Source of the DNA: Buttiauxella izardii
GTDB lineage: Bacteria; Pseudomonadota; Gammaproteobacteria; Enterobacterales; Enterobacteriaceae
Assembly: GCF_003601925.1 (NCBI RefSeq)
Contig: NZ_QZWH01000005.1
Coordinates: 27,316 to 91,315, forward strand
DNA length: 64,000 nucleotides
Direction: 5' to 3'
The notes under the pieces were generated by a model. That model saw only the letters and a list, made by a program, of their open reading frames with translations. It searched no databases and was not told the DNA's origin. Both the position numbers and the translations under genes were made by a program. Shown in pieces: positions 28,339 through 38,700 of the stretch (position 1 is its first letter; the number at the start of each line of letters is the position of its first letter).

Positions 28339-29472
28339 TTACCAGGTGTGGATATCTTTGGCGGTATCCGTCATATAACGAACGCCACTGATGGTTGGCA
28401 GCAGTTGGTTGATCAGGCGATTCCAACGCGTCACTGGTGCGGTGGTCACATACACCACGTCGTACGGTTGCAGCTGGAATTCGGTGCCCATCACCAGAGA
28501 TGTCGCATCGGACATATCAAGCTGATAAATGTTGGCGATTTTGCCGCCCTGCTTCTCTTTGATTGGACGAATGACAAAGATGCCGCTGGCGTTGGAGGCG
28601 GTCATATCCAGACCTTCGGCCTGGCCGAGCGCTTCGGTCAGCGTCATGCCGCTGAAGTCCATTTTCAGGGTGGTCTGTTTCTTCACTTCGCCCATCACGA
28701 ACACTTTCAGGTCGTCGTTACGTGGCACGAATAGAATGTCGCCAGGGTAAAGCAGATGGTTTTGGCTCAGGTCGCCGTTTTGCATCAGCGCTTGCAGGGA
28801 AATACGTTTTTCCTTGCCGTTGTGCGTGAGCACCACGTTGCGCCAGTCAGCAGCATCGGTCAGGCCGCCTGCGGCGTTGATCGCATCAAGAACAGTGAGC
28901 GGCACGTTGGTGATCGCCTGCTGGCCTGATTTATTGACCTGGCCTGAAACGTAGGCTTTTTGAGATCTGAACCCAGCGATATTAACGTCCACCTGCGGGT
29001 CTGCGATGTACGTCGCAAGGCGGCTGGTAATATCACTACGAATTTCAGAGAGGGTTTTACCGGTGACTTTGACTTTGCCGACATACGGATAGAACATCGT
29101 GCCATCAGACTGTACCCAGTTACCGGCATCGCTTGAGCTACGGTATTGGCCGGCTGGTGTGGTGAGTTCCGGGTGATCCCAGACGGTGACGTTCAGCACG
29201 TCGCCTGGCCCCACGCGATATTGGTACGCCGCGATTTCCTGGTCGAGAGACATATTTGGCTGAGCGACCGCCGGGCGTACACGTAATTGTTCAACCAGGC
29301 GCGGCGTTAGCGGATAAACGTTAACCATCCTGTCCAGATTGAAGTCTGAATCCTGCTGCTTGATAACATCTTTCCCCATGGTAGACATATTGCTACCGGA
29401 CAGGACTGTGCAACCGCTCATAAGGGTCACCGACACCAATAAAGGCATCAATTTAAGTTTGTATTTTATCAT
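28339..29472 (-). CDS. wza: Outer-membrane polysaccharide export lipoprotein Wza
   Basis: 377 aa; E. coli has 379. A lipoprotein signal peptide ends in the lipobox LMSGC with Cys21 as the acylated residue. The polysaccharide export domain starts [19 protein letters not shown] (about residues 86-104), followed by SLBB-type segments ([23 protein letters not shown]) and a C-terminal amphipathic helix that forms the outer-membrane pore in the family. It is the first gene of the colanic acid operon, 314 bases downstream of an ops element. Confidence 0.98.
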   Translation of the reverse strand: MIKYKLKLMPLLVSVTLMSGCTVLSGSNMSTMGKDVIKQQDSDFNLDRMVNVYPLTPRLVEQLRVRPAVAQPNMSLDQEIAAYQYRVGPGDVLNVTVWDHPELTTPAGQYRSSSDAGNWVQSDGTMFYPYVGKVKVTGKTLSEIRSDITSRLATYIADPQVDVNIAGFRSQKAYVSGQVNKSGQQAITNVPLTVLDAINAAGGLTDAADWRNVVLTHNGKEKRISLQALMQNGDLSQNHLLYPGDILFVPRNDDLKVFVMGEVKKQTTLKMDFSGMTLTEALGQAEGLDMTASNASGIFVIRPIKEKQGGKIANIYQLDMSDATSLVMGTEFQLQPYDVVYVTTAPVTRWNRLINQLLPTISGVRYMTDTAKDIHTW

Positions 29473-29513
29473 TGAGTATTTATCACTATGGCAGAGTAAT
29501 TATCCTGAACGAA

Positions 29514-29640
29514 TATATCCGTCATACTTCAAGTTGCAGGGGTGTTGGCTGCACTCACTTACCCCAGTCACTTACTTAAGTAAGCTCCTGGGGATAAGCT
29601 CCCTTGCCGCCTACCTGCAACTTGAATTATTTAGGCTATA
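29514..29640. repeat. ERIC element 1 (in the wza leader)
   Basis: A full-length 127-base ERIC (intergenic repeat unit). It has the diagnostic core AAGTAAGCTCCTGGGGAT (29579-29596) and its inverse CCCCAGTCACTTACTT, and ends CATACTTCAAGTTGC / GCAACTTGAATTAT. It lies between the ops element and the wza start codon, in the transcribed leader, and starts 41 bases upstream of the wza ATG. Confidence 0.95.
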
Positions 29641-29785
29641 AAATAAGTGACTCGTTAGGTTTTTGAATGAGGCTTGAATTTAAACCTGATTTCCGCAGAA
29701 AATATCTGGCATCAATCCTAAAAAAACTCTTATTTCCGGACATCCTATTGACAGAATAATTAAGGCTTATTCTCTGGCCTTCTGG

Positions 29786-29823
29786 CATGCTACCGCCCCT
29801 GGCTTACAGTCACCAACCTACTG
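29786..29823 (-). promoter_or_regulatory. JUMPstart element with ops core, colanic acid operon leader
   Basis: On the minus strand this matches JUMPstart and ends with the ops core GGCGGTAGCATG (29786-29797). As in E. coli, the colanic acid operon carries this element well upstream of wza, for RfaH recruitment. It is very similar to the O-antigen copy at 5057. Confidence 0.95.
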
Positions 29824-30021
29824 AAAAAAGACAAGTTATAAGGGTTAATGGTTGCAGGGATTAAATTCAAAGAATTATCTGAGAAAATAAAACCCGTGGT
29901 ACCAGGTTAAATACTAAGGCTTCAGAAAATATAAAAAATACATCTAATGTCAGACACCGATATCGATTGTTACAGCTAACCCTATATCAGGCAAGGCGGC
30001 ATATAACGATACTCTGTCTTT

Positions 30022-30035
30022 TAAGAATAGTATTA
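30022..30035 (-). promoter_or_regulatory. Candidate RcsAB box of the wza promoter
   Basis: TAAGAATAGTATTA (plus strand) agrees with the RcsAB box consensus TaAGaatatTCctA, or its inverse, at 11 of 14 positions. It lies about 225 bases upstream of the ops core and 550 bases upstream of the wza ATG, the distance expected for the colanic acid RcsAB box in E. coli. A weaker look-alike, TAGGATTTTCTTTA, lies at 30056-30069. Confidence 0.5.
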
Positions 30036-30322
30036 ACAGCACATTTACATGCGTTTAGGATTTTCTTTATATTGACAGAAAATTAATAACTGATAAATCG
30101 AGTGAGCATATACAGAACTATCTCATGTGATTTCTAATATAAGAAAAAGCGATAGTTGCTTATTACGCAAAATAATTAATTATTTACCCTGGTTATTAAA
30201 GGGAATTAATCGTGAAAATGACTTAAATTTGGTCTGGATGGATTTATCCCGCGTCTGACATTGCAATTTCCCCGTCGAGTATCCATTATTTCATTGTGAC
30301 ATTTGTCATCTTATAAGAGGTG

Positions 30323-30449
30323 TATACCGATTAGCATTCGAGCTGTAGGTAGGCGGCCAGGACGAGAATCCCCAGGAGCTTACTTGAGTAAGTGACTGGG
30401 GTGAGCGTCTGCAGCCAACACCCCTACAGCTTGAAGGATGATGGGTATA
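30323..30449. repeat. ERIC element 2 (abutting the yegH start)
   Basis: A full-length 127-base ERIC with terminal TATACC/GGTATA and the diagnostic core CCAGGAGCTTACTTGAGTAA then GTGACTGGGGTGAGCG (30372-30407). It is in the opposite orientation to ERIC element 1 and ends nine bases before the yegH ATG at 30459. Confidence 0.96.
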
Positions 30450-30458
30450 GAAAGACTA

Positions 30459-32039
30459 ATGGAGTGGATTGCTGACCCTTCAATCTGGGCCGGATTGATA
30501 ACGCTGGTGGTTATCGAACTGGTTCTGGGCATCGATAACCTGGTGTTTATCGCCATACTTGCCGAAAAACTTCCTCCCGCTCAGCGTGACCGGGCTCGCG
30601 TCACGGGATTAATTCTCGCCATGGTGATGCGCCTGTTGCTGCTGGCGTCTATCTCCTGGCTGGTTACGCTAACGCGCCCGCTGTTTCATCTCGGTGACCT
30701 CGCGTTTAGCGCCCGGGATTTAATCATGCTGTTTGGCGGGCTGTTCCTGTTATTCAAGGCCACCGTTGAGCTAAATGAACGCCTGGAAGGCAAAGACAGC
30801 GAATCTCAGACGCAGCGCCGAGGCGCTAAATTCTGGCCGGTGGTGGCGCAAATCGTCATTCTCGATGCGGTGTTTTCACTCGATTCAGTGATTACCGCCG
30901 TAGGAATGGTCGATCATTTGCCAGTAATGATGGCCGCGGTGATTATCGCTATTTGCCTGATGTTGCTCGCCAGCAAAGCCCTGACGCGCTTTGTGAACAA
31001 TCACCCGACCATCGTGATTTTGTGTCTCAGCTTCCTGTTGATGATCGGCTTTAGCCTGGTGGCAGACGGCTTTGGCTACCATATTCCGAAAGGCTATTTG
31101 TACGCCGCCATTGGCTTCTCAGTAATGATTGAGAGCCTGAACCAGCTGGCGATTTTCAACCGCCGCCGCTTCTTATCAGCCGATCAGTCGTTGCGCCAGC
31201 GCACCGCCGAAGCCGTATTACGCTTGCTGAACGGCAAAAAAGAAGAAGCAGAACTGGATGCGCAAACCGCCTCATTGATTGCCGACCACTCGCGACAAGA
31301 TGAAATTTTTGAGCCGCAAGAGCGCCTGATGATTGAACGCGTGCTCAATCTCAACCGGCGCACCGTCAGCAGCATCATGACCTCGCGCCATGACGTTGAA
31401 CACGTCAGACTCAGCGATCCCGAGGAGCAAATCCGCGCCTTACTGGATAAAAACCAGCACACGCGTGTGGTCATTACCGGCGAAGGCGATGAAATTTTAG
31501 GGGTGGTGCACATCATTGATTTGCTCCAGCAATCGCTTAAAGGCGAGCCGCTTAATCTTGAGGCGTTGATTCGCCAGCCCTTGATATTCCCGGAAACGCT
31601 GCCTTTGTTGGCGGCACTGGAGCAGTTCCGTAACGGGCGCACGCACTTTGCTTTTGTTGTAGATGAATTTGGTTCGGTGGAAGGTGTGGTGACGTTAAGT
31701 GACGTGATGGAAACCATCGCCGGGAACTTGCCGAATGAAGTCGAAGAGATTGACGCGCGCCATGACATCCAGAAAAACCCGGACGGCACCTGGACTGCCA
31801 ACGGGCATATGCCGCTTGAGGATTTAATCCAGTACGTGCCGCTACCGCTTGATGACAAACGTAACTACCACACGATTGCGGGGTTATTGATGGAGTTGTT
31901 GCAGCATATTCCCGTCAACGGCGAAGCCGTTCAGGTGGGGGATTTTCTGTTGCGTACGTTGCAAGTGGAAAGCCATCGCGTACAGAAGGTGCAAATTGTG
32001 CCGCTGGAAGACGACGAAGATATGGATTTTGAGGTGTAA
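30459..32039 (+). CDS. yegH: TerC-family membrane protein with CBS domains, YegH
   Basis: 526 aa from the ATG at 30459; E. coli YegH has 527. The N-terminal half is a TerC-like integral membrane domain with about seven hydrophobic segments and the conserved acidic pairs [16 protein letters not shown] and [18 protein letters not shown]. The C-terminal half has a CBS pair (about residues 300-420; [25 protein letters not shown]) and a CorC/HlyC transporter-associated domain. Its function is unknown, with metal handling suspected for the family. In-frame ATGs at 30438 and 30441 lie inside ERIC element 2 and have an AAGGA just upstream, so a seven-residue longer product is possible. Confidence 0.93.
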   Translation: MEWIADPSIWAGLITLVVIELVLGIDNLVFIAILAEKLPPAQRDRARVTGLILAMVMRLLLLASISWLVTLTRPLFHLGDLAFSARDLIMLFGGLFLLFKATVELNERLEGKDSESQTQRRGAKFWPVVAQIVILDAVFSLDSVITAVGMVDHLPVMMAAVIIAICLMLLASKALTRFVNNHPTIVILCLSFLLMIGFSLVADGFGYHIPKGYLYAAIGFSVMIESLNQLAIFNRRRFLSADQSLRQRTAEAVLRLLNGKKEEAELDAQTASLIADHSRQDEIFEPQERLMIERVLNLNRRTVSSIMTSRHDVEHVRLSDPEEQIRALLDKNQHTRVVITGEGDEILGVVHIIDLLQQSLKGEPLNLEALIRQPLIFPETLPLLAALEQFRNGRTHFAFVVDEFGSVEGVVTLSDVMETIAGNLPNEVEEIDARHDIQKNPDGTWTANGHMPLEDLIQYVPLPLDDKRNYHTIAGLLMELLQHIPVNGEAVQVGDFLLRTLQVESHRVQKVQIVPLEDDEDMDFEV

Positions 32040-32044
32040 AACAA

Positions 32045-32070
32045 AAGAGAGAACCTTTCGGTTCTCTCTT
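32045..32070. terminator. Bidirectional hairpin terminator between yegH and asmA
   Basis: A perfect 11-base stem, AAGAGAGAACC/GGTTCTCTCTT, with a TTTC loop begins five bases after the yegH stop. It is A-rich on the left and T-ended on the right, so it can serve the convergent yegH and asmA transcripts. A REP element follows. Confidence 0.85.
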
Positions 32071-32090
32071 AGAGTGATGACAAACCCGTC

Positions 32091-32121
32091 GTAGGTCGGA
32101 TAAGCGCTAGCGTCATCCGAC
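32091..32121. repeat. REP-type palindrome, copy 3 (yegH-asmA)
   Basis: GTAGGTCGGATAAGCGCTAG then CGTCATCCGAC, near-identical to the copy at 14841. It lies between the convergent 3' ends of yegH and asmA. Confidence 0.85.
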
Positions 32122-32147
32122 AAAACAGCAAACAAATTTATCAGCAG

Positions 32148-33992
32148 TTAAAGGTTGTTGAGCAAATCCTTCACGTCTTTCGCTTTACTGCTGTCTTTAT
32201 GTTTTTCCAGCCAGTCATTCAGGCGGCGTTTCGCCTCACCTTGTAACTGTTTGCGCAGCACCTGATCAACCTGCAAAGAGTAATTCAGCTTTTGCCACGG
32301 GCCGTAAACTCGCAGCGGAATTGGCGTGGTTTTCAGCACCTCAATCAGCTTGCTTTCGCCTTCCCAACCGCCCAACACAGTGACGTTAAATCGCGTATCA
32401 CACTGCTGCTTAACTAAATCCAGTGTTCCTTTGCCTGTAAGCTCGAGGACCGAGGATTTACCCGACATGTTGTCGAGCGTCAGTTGACCGTTATCGAGAC
32501 TCGCTTGTGCGGCAAAACTTTCAAGTTTGGTGACATTGTCATAGTTTTGCTGAGCCTGCACATCGCCATTGCTGCGAGCGACCGCCTGCTGAATCATCTG
32601 CTGGAAGTTCATGCCCTGCATGGTGGTGTTCAACATCGTGATGCTCGCATCGCCCTGCCAGGTGCGGCGGAATGCTTCAGCATTGAGTCTGTCACCGCTA
32701 AATTCACCGTCCATCGACAGCAAACCCGACAACGCAATCGGATAATCGAAGGCGGTAAGTATTGGCCCAATTTCGATGTCAGTAATTTTCGGATTGAAGT
32801 TTAAGCTCGGCTCGCTTTTACGCGCATCCAGAGAACCCGGGAATGACATACTGCCTTTGCCAAATTTCCCCAACAGCTCAGAAACCGTAAACAAGCCGTA
32901 TTGGTTCGTCATCGCCGACTGAACATCGGTGAAGTCCAGGCCACGCCAACGCACATTTCCAGCGGCAATTTTAACCTGGGCGCTGAAACCACGCAGGCTC
33001 TGGTACGTGGTGTCTTCGACGCCGGAGGCAATCACTGGGCGCGGTAACGTGCTTTGCTGTTGCGCCTGCTGCACGACTTTGGTGGTGGTCACTGCATTTG
33101 CCGCCACCAGCCCATCAAGATTCAGTTTGCTGGAGCGCAGGTCAAGATTCCATTGCGGCTTTTCAGCCAGTACAACTCCCCCGCTACCTTGCAGGTCGCT
33201 ATCGTTAGCCGTCAGTTGCAGTTGGCTAAATTGAAGTGTGTGCAGGGGGTCAGCCCAACTGGCAGTGAATGTCGCACTACCCGCAATGCCATTGACCGGC
33301 AGGTCAGCACCGCGTAGCTGGTAATCAAGTTTGGAGATATTCGCCGTCAATTGCTGCGGATAATTACTGGCGTCGAGGTCGGCCACCAGAGACAAATTCA
33401 GGTCGCGCTGGTCACGATTGATGCGACTGCTCAGCTCAATGTGCGCCTGCTTTCTGTCATTTTGTTCCATTTGCAGATTGATATTGCGCACGGTGATTTG
33501 TTCATCGCCATCATGCTGGAACACCAGCACGCTATCGGCCACTTTTAACTTCGCAATATCAAACGACCAACCACGGTCTTCGCCAGACGGCACACTTCCG
33601 GACGACGGCCCGACCGGCGCATCTTTCGGGCGGCGCTCTTCAGTTTGCGGCGTGAGTTGAATCACGGCCCCTTTGAGCATCACCTGCTGGACTTTTAACT
33701 GGTGGGATAACAACGGCATTAAAGCAACATCAAGACGCATATTGTCGGCACTCACCAGCGGCTGGCTGGCCCCTGGTGCGGTTAACGACATGCGCCCGGA
33801 TAAAATACTGAGCTGTGGCCAGACATGCCAACGCAGTGGCCCATCTAGCTTAAGCTGATAGCCACTGCGGTTTTCAACCTGGCTCACCATATATGCACGA
33901 AAATCATTGGGGTTAACCAATAATACCAACGCAGAAAGGCCGGCCACCAGAACGACCAGCAATATCATCAGCGTGGTTATAAATCGTCTCAT
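32148..33992 (-). CDS. asmA: AsmA family outer-membrane assembly protein
   Basis: 614 aa; E. coli AsmA has 617. One N-terminal membrane anchor (about residues 7-27) is followed by a large periplasmic region of AsmA-type repeats; conserved stretches include GYQLKLDGPLRWHVWPQLSI and the C-terminal VTLGGWEG-type segment (here VLGGWEGESKLIEVLKTTPIPLRVYG). AsmA-like proteins are bridge-like proteins linked to phospholipid transport and outer-membrane biogenesis. It lies 23 bases after dcd and is probably co-transcribed with it. Confidence 0.96.
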   Translation of the reverse strand: MRRFITTLMILLVVLVAGLSALVLLVNPNDFRAYMVSQVENRSGYQLKLDGPLRWHVWPQLSILSGRMSLTAPGASQPLVSADNMRLDVALMPLLSHQLKVQQVMLKGAVIQLTPQTEERRPKDAPVGPSSGSVPSGEDRGWSFDIAKLKVADSVLVFQHDGDEQITVRNINLQMEQNDRKQAHIELSSRINRDQRDLNLSLVADLDASNYPQQLTANISKLDYQLRGADLPVNGIAGSATFTASWADPLHTLQFSQLQLTANDSDLQGSGGVVLAEKPQWNLDLRSSKLNLDGLVAANAVTTTKVVQQAQQQSTLPRPVIASGVEDTTYQSLRGFSAQVKIAAGNVRWRGLDFTDVQSAMTNQYGLFTVSELLGKFGKGSMSFPGSLDARKSEPSLNFNPKITDIEIGPILTAFDYPIALSGLLSMDGEFSGDRLNAEAFRRTWQGDASITMLNTTMQGMNFQQMIQQAVARSNGDVQAQQNYDNVTKLESFAAQASLDNGQLTLDNMSGKSSVLELTGKGTLDLVKQQCDTRFNVTVLGGWEGESKLIEVLKTTPIPLRVYGPWQKLNYSLQVDQVLRKQLQGEAKRRLNDWLEKHKDSSKAKDVKDLLNNL

Positions 33993-34015
33993 ACAGCCCT
34001 CATACGAATGGGAAC

Positions 34016-34597
34016 TCAGTCCTTATCGATACGGCTTGCAACCGCACCTTGCTGATCGCGATACTTCGCATCCTGGCGGCTATTATAAGGACGTGCAGCC
34101 GGGCCAGAAAGAGGTTCAAAACTTAGCGCGCCAATCATCATGCCTGGGCGTAAAGCCAAAGGCAGTTTACCGGAATTATAGAACTCCAGCACGATGCAGC
34201 CATGCCAACCTGGGTCGATACGGTGCGCGGTGACGTGAACCATCAAACCTAAACGCGCTAAAGATGAACGGCCATCTAACCAACCGACTAGATCAGCGGG
34301 AATAGTGACGGACTCAAGCGTAACCGCTAAAGCCAGTTCGCCAGGGTGCAAATAAAATGCTTCGCCTTCGTTGAGGACGATTTCGTCGCTCATGACGCGT
34401 TCCAGCGCTTCGGTCACTTCATCTTTCGGGCCGCTTAAATCGATAAACGGTGCCGTATGGCCGCTGAAAGTACGGAATTTGTTCCCCAGGCGCACATCAA
34501 CGGTCGCGCCGCTAATGCGCTCAACTGGCGGACGAGGGGTAATCGTTAAGCGCCCGTCATCAAGCCAGGCTTCTATATCGCGGTCACACAAACGCAT
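34016..34597 (-). CDS. dcd: dCTP deaminase
   Basis: 193 aa, the same as E. coli Dcd. It deaminates dCTP to dUTP, supplying most dUMP for thymidylate synthesis. The dUTPase-like fold shows the conserved RLGNKFRTF (about residues 31-40), the substrate-binding [25 protein letters not shown] segment (about residues 110-134) with its catalytic-type Arg and Glu (VLEFYN, about residues 136-141), and [14 protein letters not shown]. It forms a likely operon with asmA downstream; udk lies 150 bases upstream on the same strand. Confidence 0.98.
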   Translation of the reverse strand: MRLCDRDIEAWLDDGRLTITPRPPVERISGATVDVRLGNKFRTFSGHTAPFIDLSGPKDEVTEALERVMSDEIVLNEGEAFYLHPGELALAVTLESVTIPADLVGWLDGRSSLARLGLMVHVTAHRIDPGWHGCIVLEFYNSGKLPLALRPGMMIGALSFEPLSGPAARPYNSRQDAKYRDQQGAVASRIDKD

Positions 34598-34748
34598 CGC
34601 AGATGCTCCTTATCTCAAGCTCAGTTTTGTTTACCCTGCCACAGCGGGGCTGAGATAGCCACGCAATGGAGAGTAATTACCGGGATTACATTACTTTTTG
34701 CGAGCGGCGCAGAAGAACTCACTCGCGTAAGGCCGTTACGCCTGGAGA

Positions 34749-35390
34749 TTATTCAAAGAACTGACTGATTTTCGCCTTAAGAATATCAATGGCGATGCGG
34801 TTTTTACCCCCGCGCGGCACGATGATATCGGCATATTGTTTAGAAGGTTCAATGAATTGCAAGAACATCGGGCGAACGGTTTTCTGATACTGTGCCATGA
34901 CGGAATCCATGGAACGACCACGTTCGTTAACGTCACGTTTCATGCGGCGCATCAGGCAAATATCGAGCGGGGTATCCACAAAAATGGAGAAATTCATCTC
35001 TTCGCGCAGACGGGCATCCGTCAGCAACAAAATCCCTTCCAGAATGATGACTTTCTTCGGCATTAAGTGAACGGTGTTGCCAGTACGAGTGTGTTCGACA
35101 TAGCTATAAACCGGCAGTTCGATGGGGTTACCCGATTTAAGCATCTGTAAATGCTGGAACAACAGATTGTGATCCATCGCGTTTGGATGGTCATAGTTGG
35201 TCTTAACTCGTTCTTCCATCGAAAGATGGCTTTGGTCTTTGTAGTAACTGTCTTCTGGAATGACACCAATGTGTTCATCACCAACCTGGTCGCGCAATTC
35301 GCGGTACAGTGTGCTGGCAATAAGACTTTTTCCTGAAGCCGACGCACCGGCTATCCCGATGATGACGCATTGATGGGACTTGTCAGTCAT
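34749..35390 (-). CDS. udk: Uridine/cytidine kinase
   Basis: 213 aa, as in E. coli Udk. The P-loop [11 protein letters not shown] (residues 12-22) binds ATP or GTP; the nucleoside site includes [11 protein letters not shown] (about residues 45-55) and [11 protein letters not shown] (about residues 67-77); RDVNERGRS is the lid (about residues 154-162). It phosphorylates uridine and cytidine in pyrimidine salvage. The upstream gap (35391-35733) is shared with the divergent dgcE. Confidence 0.98.
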   Translation of the reverse strand: MTDKSHQCVIIGIAGASASGKSLIASTLYRELRDQVGDEHIGVIPEDSYYKDQSHLSMEERVKTNYDHPNAMDHNLLFQHLQMLKSGNPIELPVYSYVEHTRTGNTVHLMPKKVIILEGILLLTDARLREEMNFSIFVDTPLDICLMRRMKRDVNERGRSMDSVMAQYQKTVRPMFLQFIEPSKQYADIIVPRGGKNRIAIDILKAKISQFFE

Positions 35391-35733
35391 GTTGTAACGA
35401 GCCTTGTTGACTTAAATGTTGAGGAAGGGCGACGCGAAAGACGTCAAACGCGGCAATTATAGGGAGATCCGCCCGCTGATACCAGAGTAATGCGCGTCAG
35501 GGGTGATTTTAGCTGGCTCGATTAAATGCAAGGATAGCCTTTTTATATACAGGGCTTTTATGAATCGAAGGAAATAAGTCTGTCAAATATCACTTTTTAT
35601 GAGTTCTTGATGTTAAATTATGACTGGACGACATAGGAATTGTAAATTGTTTGTACTAGCATAAACCGAAACTTATCTTTTTATTTGCATCCGGGCATGG
35701 CACCTGGCGGCACGCCTTAACGGATTTGCGGTA
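35391..35733. other. Divergent intergenic region udk / dgcE
   Basis: A 343-base gap holding the promoters of two divergent genes. It becomes AT-rich toward dgcE. I see no palindrome, repeat or RNA gene that I can name, and no convincing -35/-10 pair. The dgcE start has only a weak ribosome binding site (GCGGT). Confidence 0.5.
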
Positions 35734-38700
35734 ATGATCAAACAAAGCACAAAAGAGTTAATCGCAATGCCTTCCTTCGTACTGCCCGTGGGATTAGGGT
35801 TTCTAAGCTTTATATTCACCTTGTATTCTTTGGAATTGTCTCTGGTCGGAACTGTTTTAGCGCCGCTTTGGTTCCCGACGGCCCTCATGATGGTGGCATT
35901 ATTCCGCAACTCTTTCCGCCAATGGCCCATGGTTATCGTAATGTGTGCCCTGGGGAGCTTGTGCGCCTCTGCGTTATTATTGCCTGTAAGTGAAATTAAT
36001 CTCGGCTACACCGCTATCAATATTATTGAAGCGTTGGTGGGTGCGTCATTAATGCGCCGCATGTTGCCGCAGGATAATCCGCTACAAAATCTCAATAATT
36101 GGGTGCGTCTGGTGATTTGCAGCGCCGTCATTCCGCCTGTCATTGGTGGCGTGCTGGCGGTCTGGCTGGCAGGCCCGGCGGGTGGCCCCGTCGCGAAAAC
36201 ATTTTTCGTCTGGATGCTCTCCGAAACCATCGGCACGTTGGCACTGGTGCCCACAGCATTATTGTTTAAGCCGCACTATTTATTGCGGCATAAAAACCCG
36301 AAACTATTAATAGAAACAGTATTCACTTTTGTTATTACCCTGGCACTAAGCTACCTCGCGCTACGTTATATGCCGTGGCCATTTACTTTTATTATTGTTT
36401 TTCTGATGTGGAGCGCGATTCGCCTGCCCCGCCTGGAAGCGTTCATTATTTTCCTTGGCACCCTGATGGTGGTTTCCTTAATGATGGCGACGCACAACAC
36501 CGTCAATATGGATCCCCATACGGCGGTGATGAACAATGCGCCGTGGCTGCCGTTCCTGATGATTTTATTGCCCGCCAACGTCATGACCATGGTGATGTAT
36601 TCGTTTCGGGAAGAGCGCAAACACATCACGGAAAGCGAAGCGCGTTTCCGTAACGCGATGGAATATTCCGCCATCGGGATGGCCCTGGTTTCCACCGACG
36701 GGCAATGGTTACAAGTTAATAAATCGTTAAGCAAATTCCTCGGCTACACCGCAGAGCAACTGCGTTCGCTGACGTTCCAGCAAATCACCCATCCCGAAGA
36801 TTTACACGCCGATTTGCAGCAACTCAATATGTTGGTTAGCGGCAGTATTAATAGTTATTCGATGGAAAAACGCTACTACACCAGCAAAGGTGATGTGGTG
36901 TGGGCGCTGTTAGCGGTGTCTATCGTGCGTGATATCGACGGCACGCCGCTCTATTTAATCGCTCAAATCGAAGACATCAACGACCTCAAGCATACCGAAT
37001 GGGTGAATAAGCGCCTGATGGAACGCATCACGCTCGCCAATGAGGCCGGTGGCATCGGTATTTGGGAATGGGATCTTGGAACGGATGTCATCAGTTGGGA
37101 CAAACGTATGTTTGATCTCTACGAAATCCCGGCGCACCTGAAGCCCACCTACGCATTGTGGCTGGAAAGAATTGTGGCGGATGACGCGCCCGCCGCTGAA
37201 AAAACCGTGCGTGATGCTTTAAAAGCTCGGGTGCCTTTTAAGATGGAATATCGCATTCACGTCAAAGAAGGCATTCGCCATATTCGTTCCTTGGCTAACC
37301 GTGTGCTGAATAAGAATGGTGACGTTGAACGCCTGTTGGGCATCAACATGGACATGACGGAAGTTAAACAGCTGAACGAAGCGCTGTATCAGGAAAAAGA
37401 GCGTCTGCACATCACGCTGGACTCCATCGGCGAAGCAGTGATTTGTACCGATGTGGAGATGAACATCACCTTTATGAACCCGATTGCCGAGAAAATGAGT
37501 GGCTGGCCGCAACAGCAAGCTATCGGCCAACATATTCTGGCAATCCTGCACATTACCTTTGGCGACAACGGCCCGGTCATGGAAAACATTCATAGCGGTG
37601 ATTATTCGCGCACCACTATTGAACATGATGTGGTGCTGCATTGCCGCAACGGTGGCAGCTACGATATTCATTACAGCATCACGCCGCTGACCACGCTGGA
37701 CGGGCAAAGTATTGGCTCAGTGCTGGTAATCCAGGACGTGACCGAGTCGCGCAAAATGCTCAAACAACTGAGCTACAGCGCCTCGCACGATGGGCTGACG
37801 CATCTGGCAAACCGTGTGAGTTTTGAAAACCACCTGAAGCGCTTGCTGCAAAGCGCCGGAGAAAACCGCCAGCGCCATGCGTTAGTGTTTATCGACCTCG
37901 ATCGCTTTAAAGCGGTGAACGATACCGCCGGGCACGCGGCTGGTGATGCGCTGTTGCGTGAACTCGCCTCGTTAATGCTAAGCATGTTGCGCACTGGAGA
38001 TTTCCTGGCGCGCCTGGGCGGCGATGAATTCGGCCTGCTGCTGCCAGATTGTTCGTCTGATAATGCGCGTCATATTTCTGAACGCATTATTCAGAGCATT
38101 AATGATTACCACTTTACGTGGAATGGGCGTCTGCATCGCATTGGTGCCAGCGCCGGGATAACGCAAATTGATGCCGATAATCGCCTGGCATCCGAAGTGC
38201 TGTCCCAGGCCGATATCGCCTGTTACGCCTCAAAAAATGGCGGGCGTGGCCGGGTCACGGTGTTTGAATCTTCCCAGCATGACATTCGTAAAGAGGGGCA
38301 AAACATCCCTCTGGACGAGCAAAAATGCATCATCCATGAAAATCCTATCCTCATGATTGCCCGTGGCGTAGCGCCTCCGCGCGTGCCGGAATCCACCAGT
38401 TTCTATTTACTCTCGCTGCGTTTCTGGGGAAATGACGGCGTGGTGATTGATGAGACAATGTTCCGCGCCACCATCGCCGATGCTGAATTGCACTGCGCGC
38501 TCGATCTGCGAATTTTTAACGAGTTCTTCAGCAAGTTTGCCCAGTCAGTTACCAACAAAGGCTTTGGCGTGACCCTCGCCCTCTCCTCGCACGGCCTTGC
38601 GAACGACAAAGTCGTTGACGAACTGCTTGCCCTTTTAGAGCAAAGTTCACTACCGGCCCGCTTGTTACACCTGATGGTGCATTGCGAAGTGCTGCAAACT

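Noticed and set aside
29727..29740. RcsAB-box look-alike within the wza leader
   Set aside because: About 10 of 14 positions agree, and it lies downstream of the ops element, inside the transcript, not at the promoter.
30056..30069. Second RcsAB-box look-alike TAGGATTTTCTTTA
   Set aside because: Only about 10 of 14 positions agree, in AT-rich DNA where such matches are common; the site at 30022 is better.
30072..30077. TTGACA as the -35 of a yegH promoter
   Set aside because: No acceptable -10 at 16-18 bases; TTGACA also recurs at 29748 in similar AT-rich DNA without a partner.
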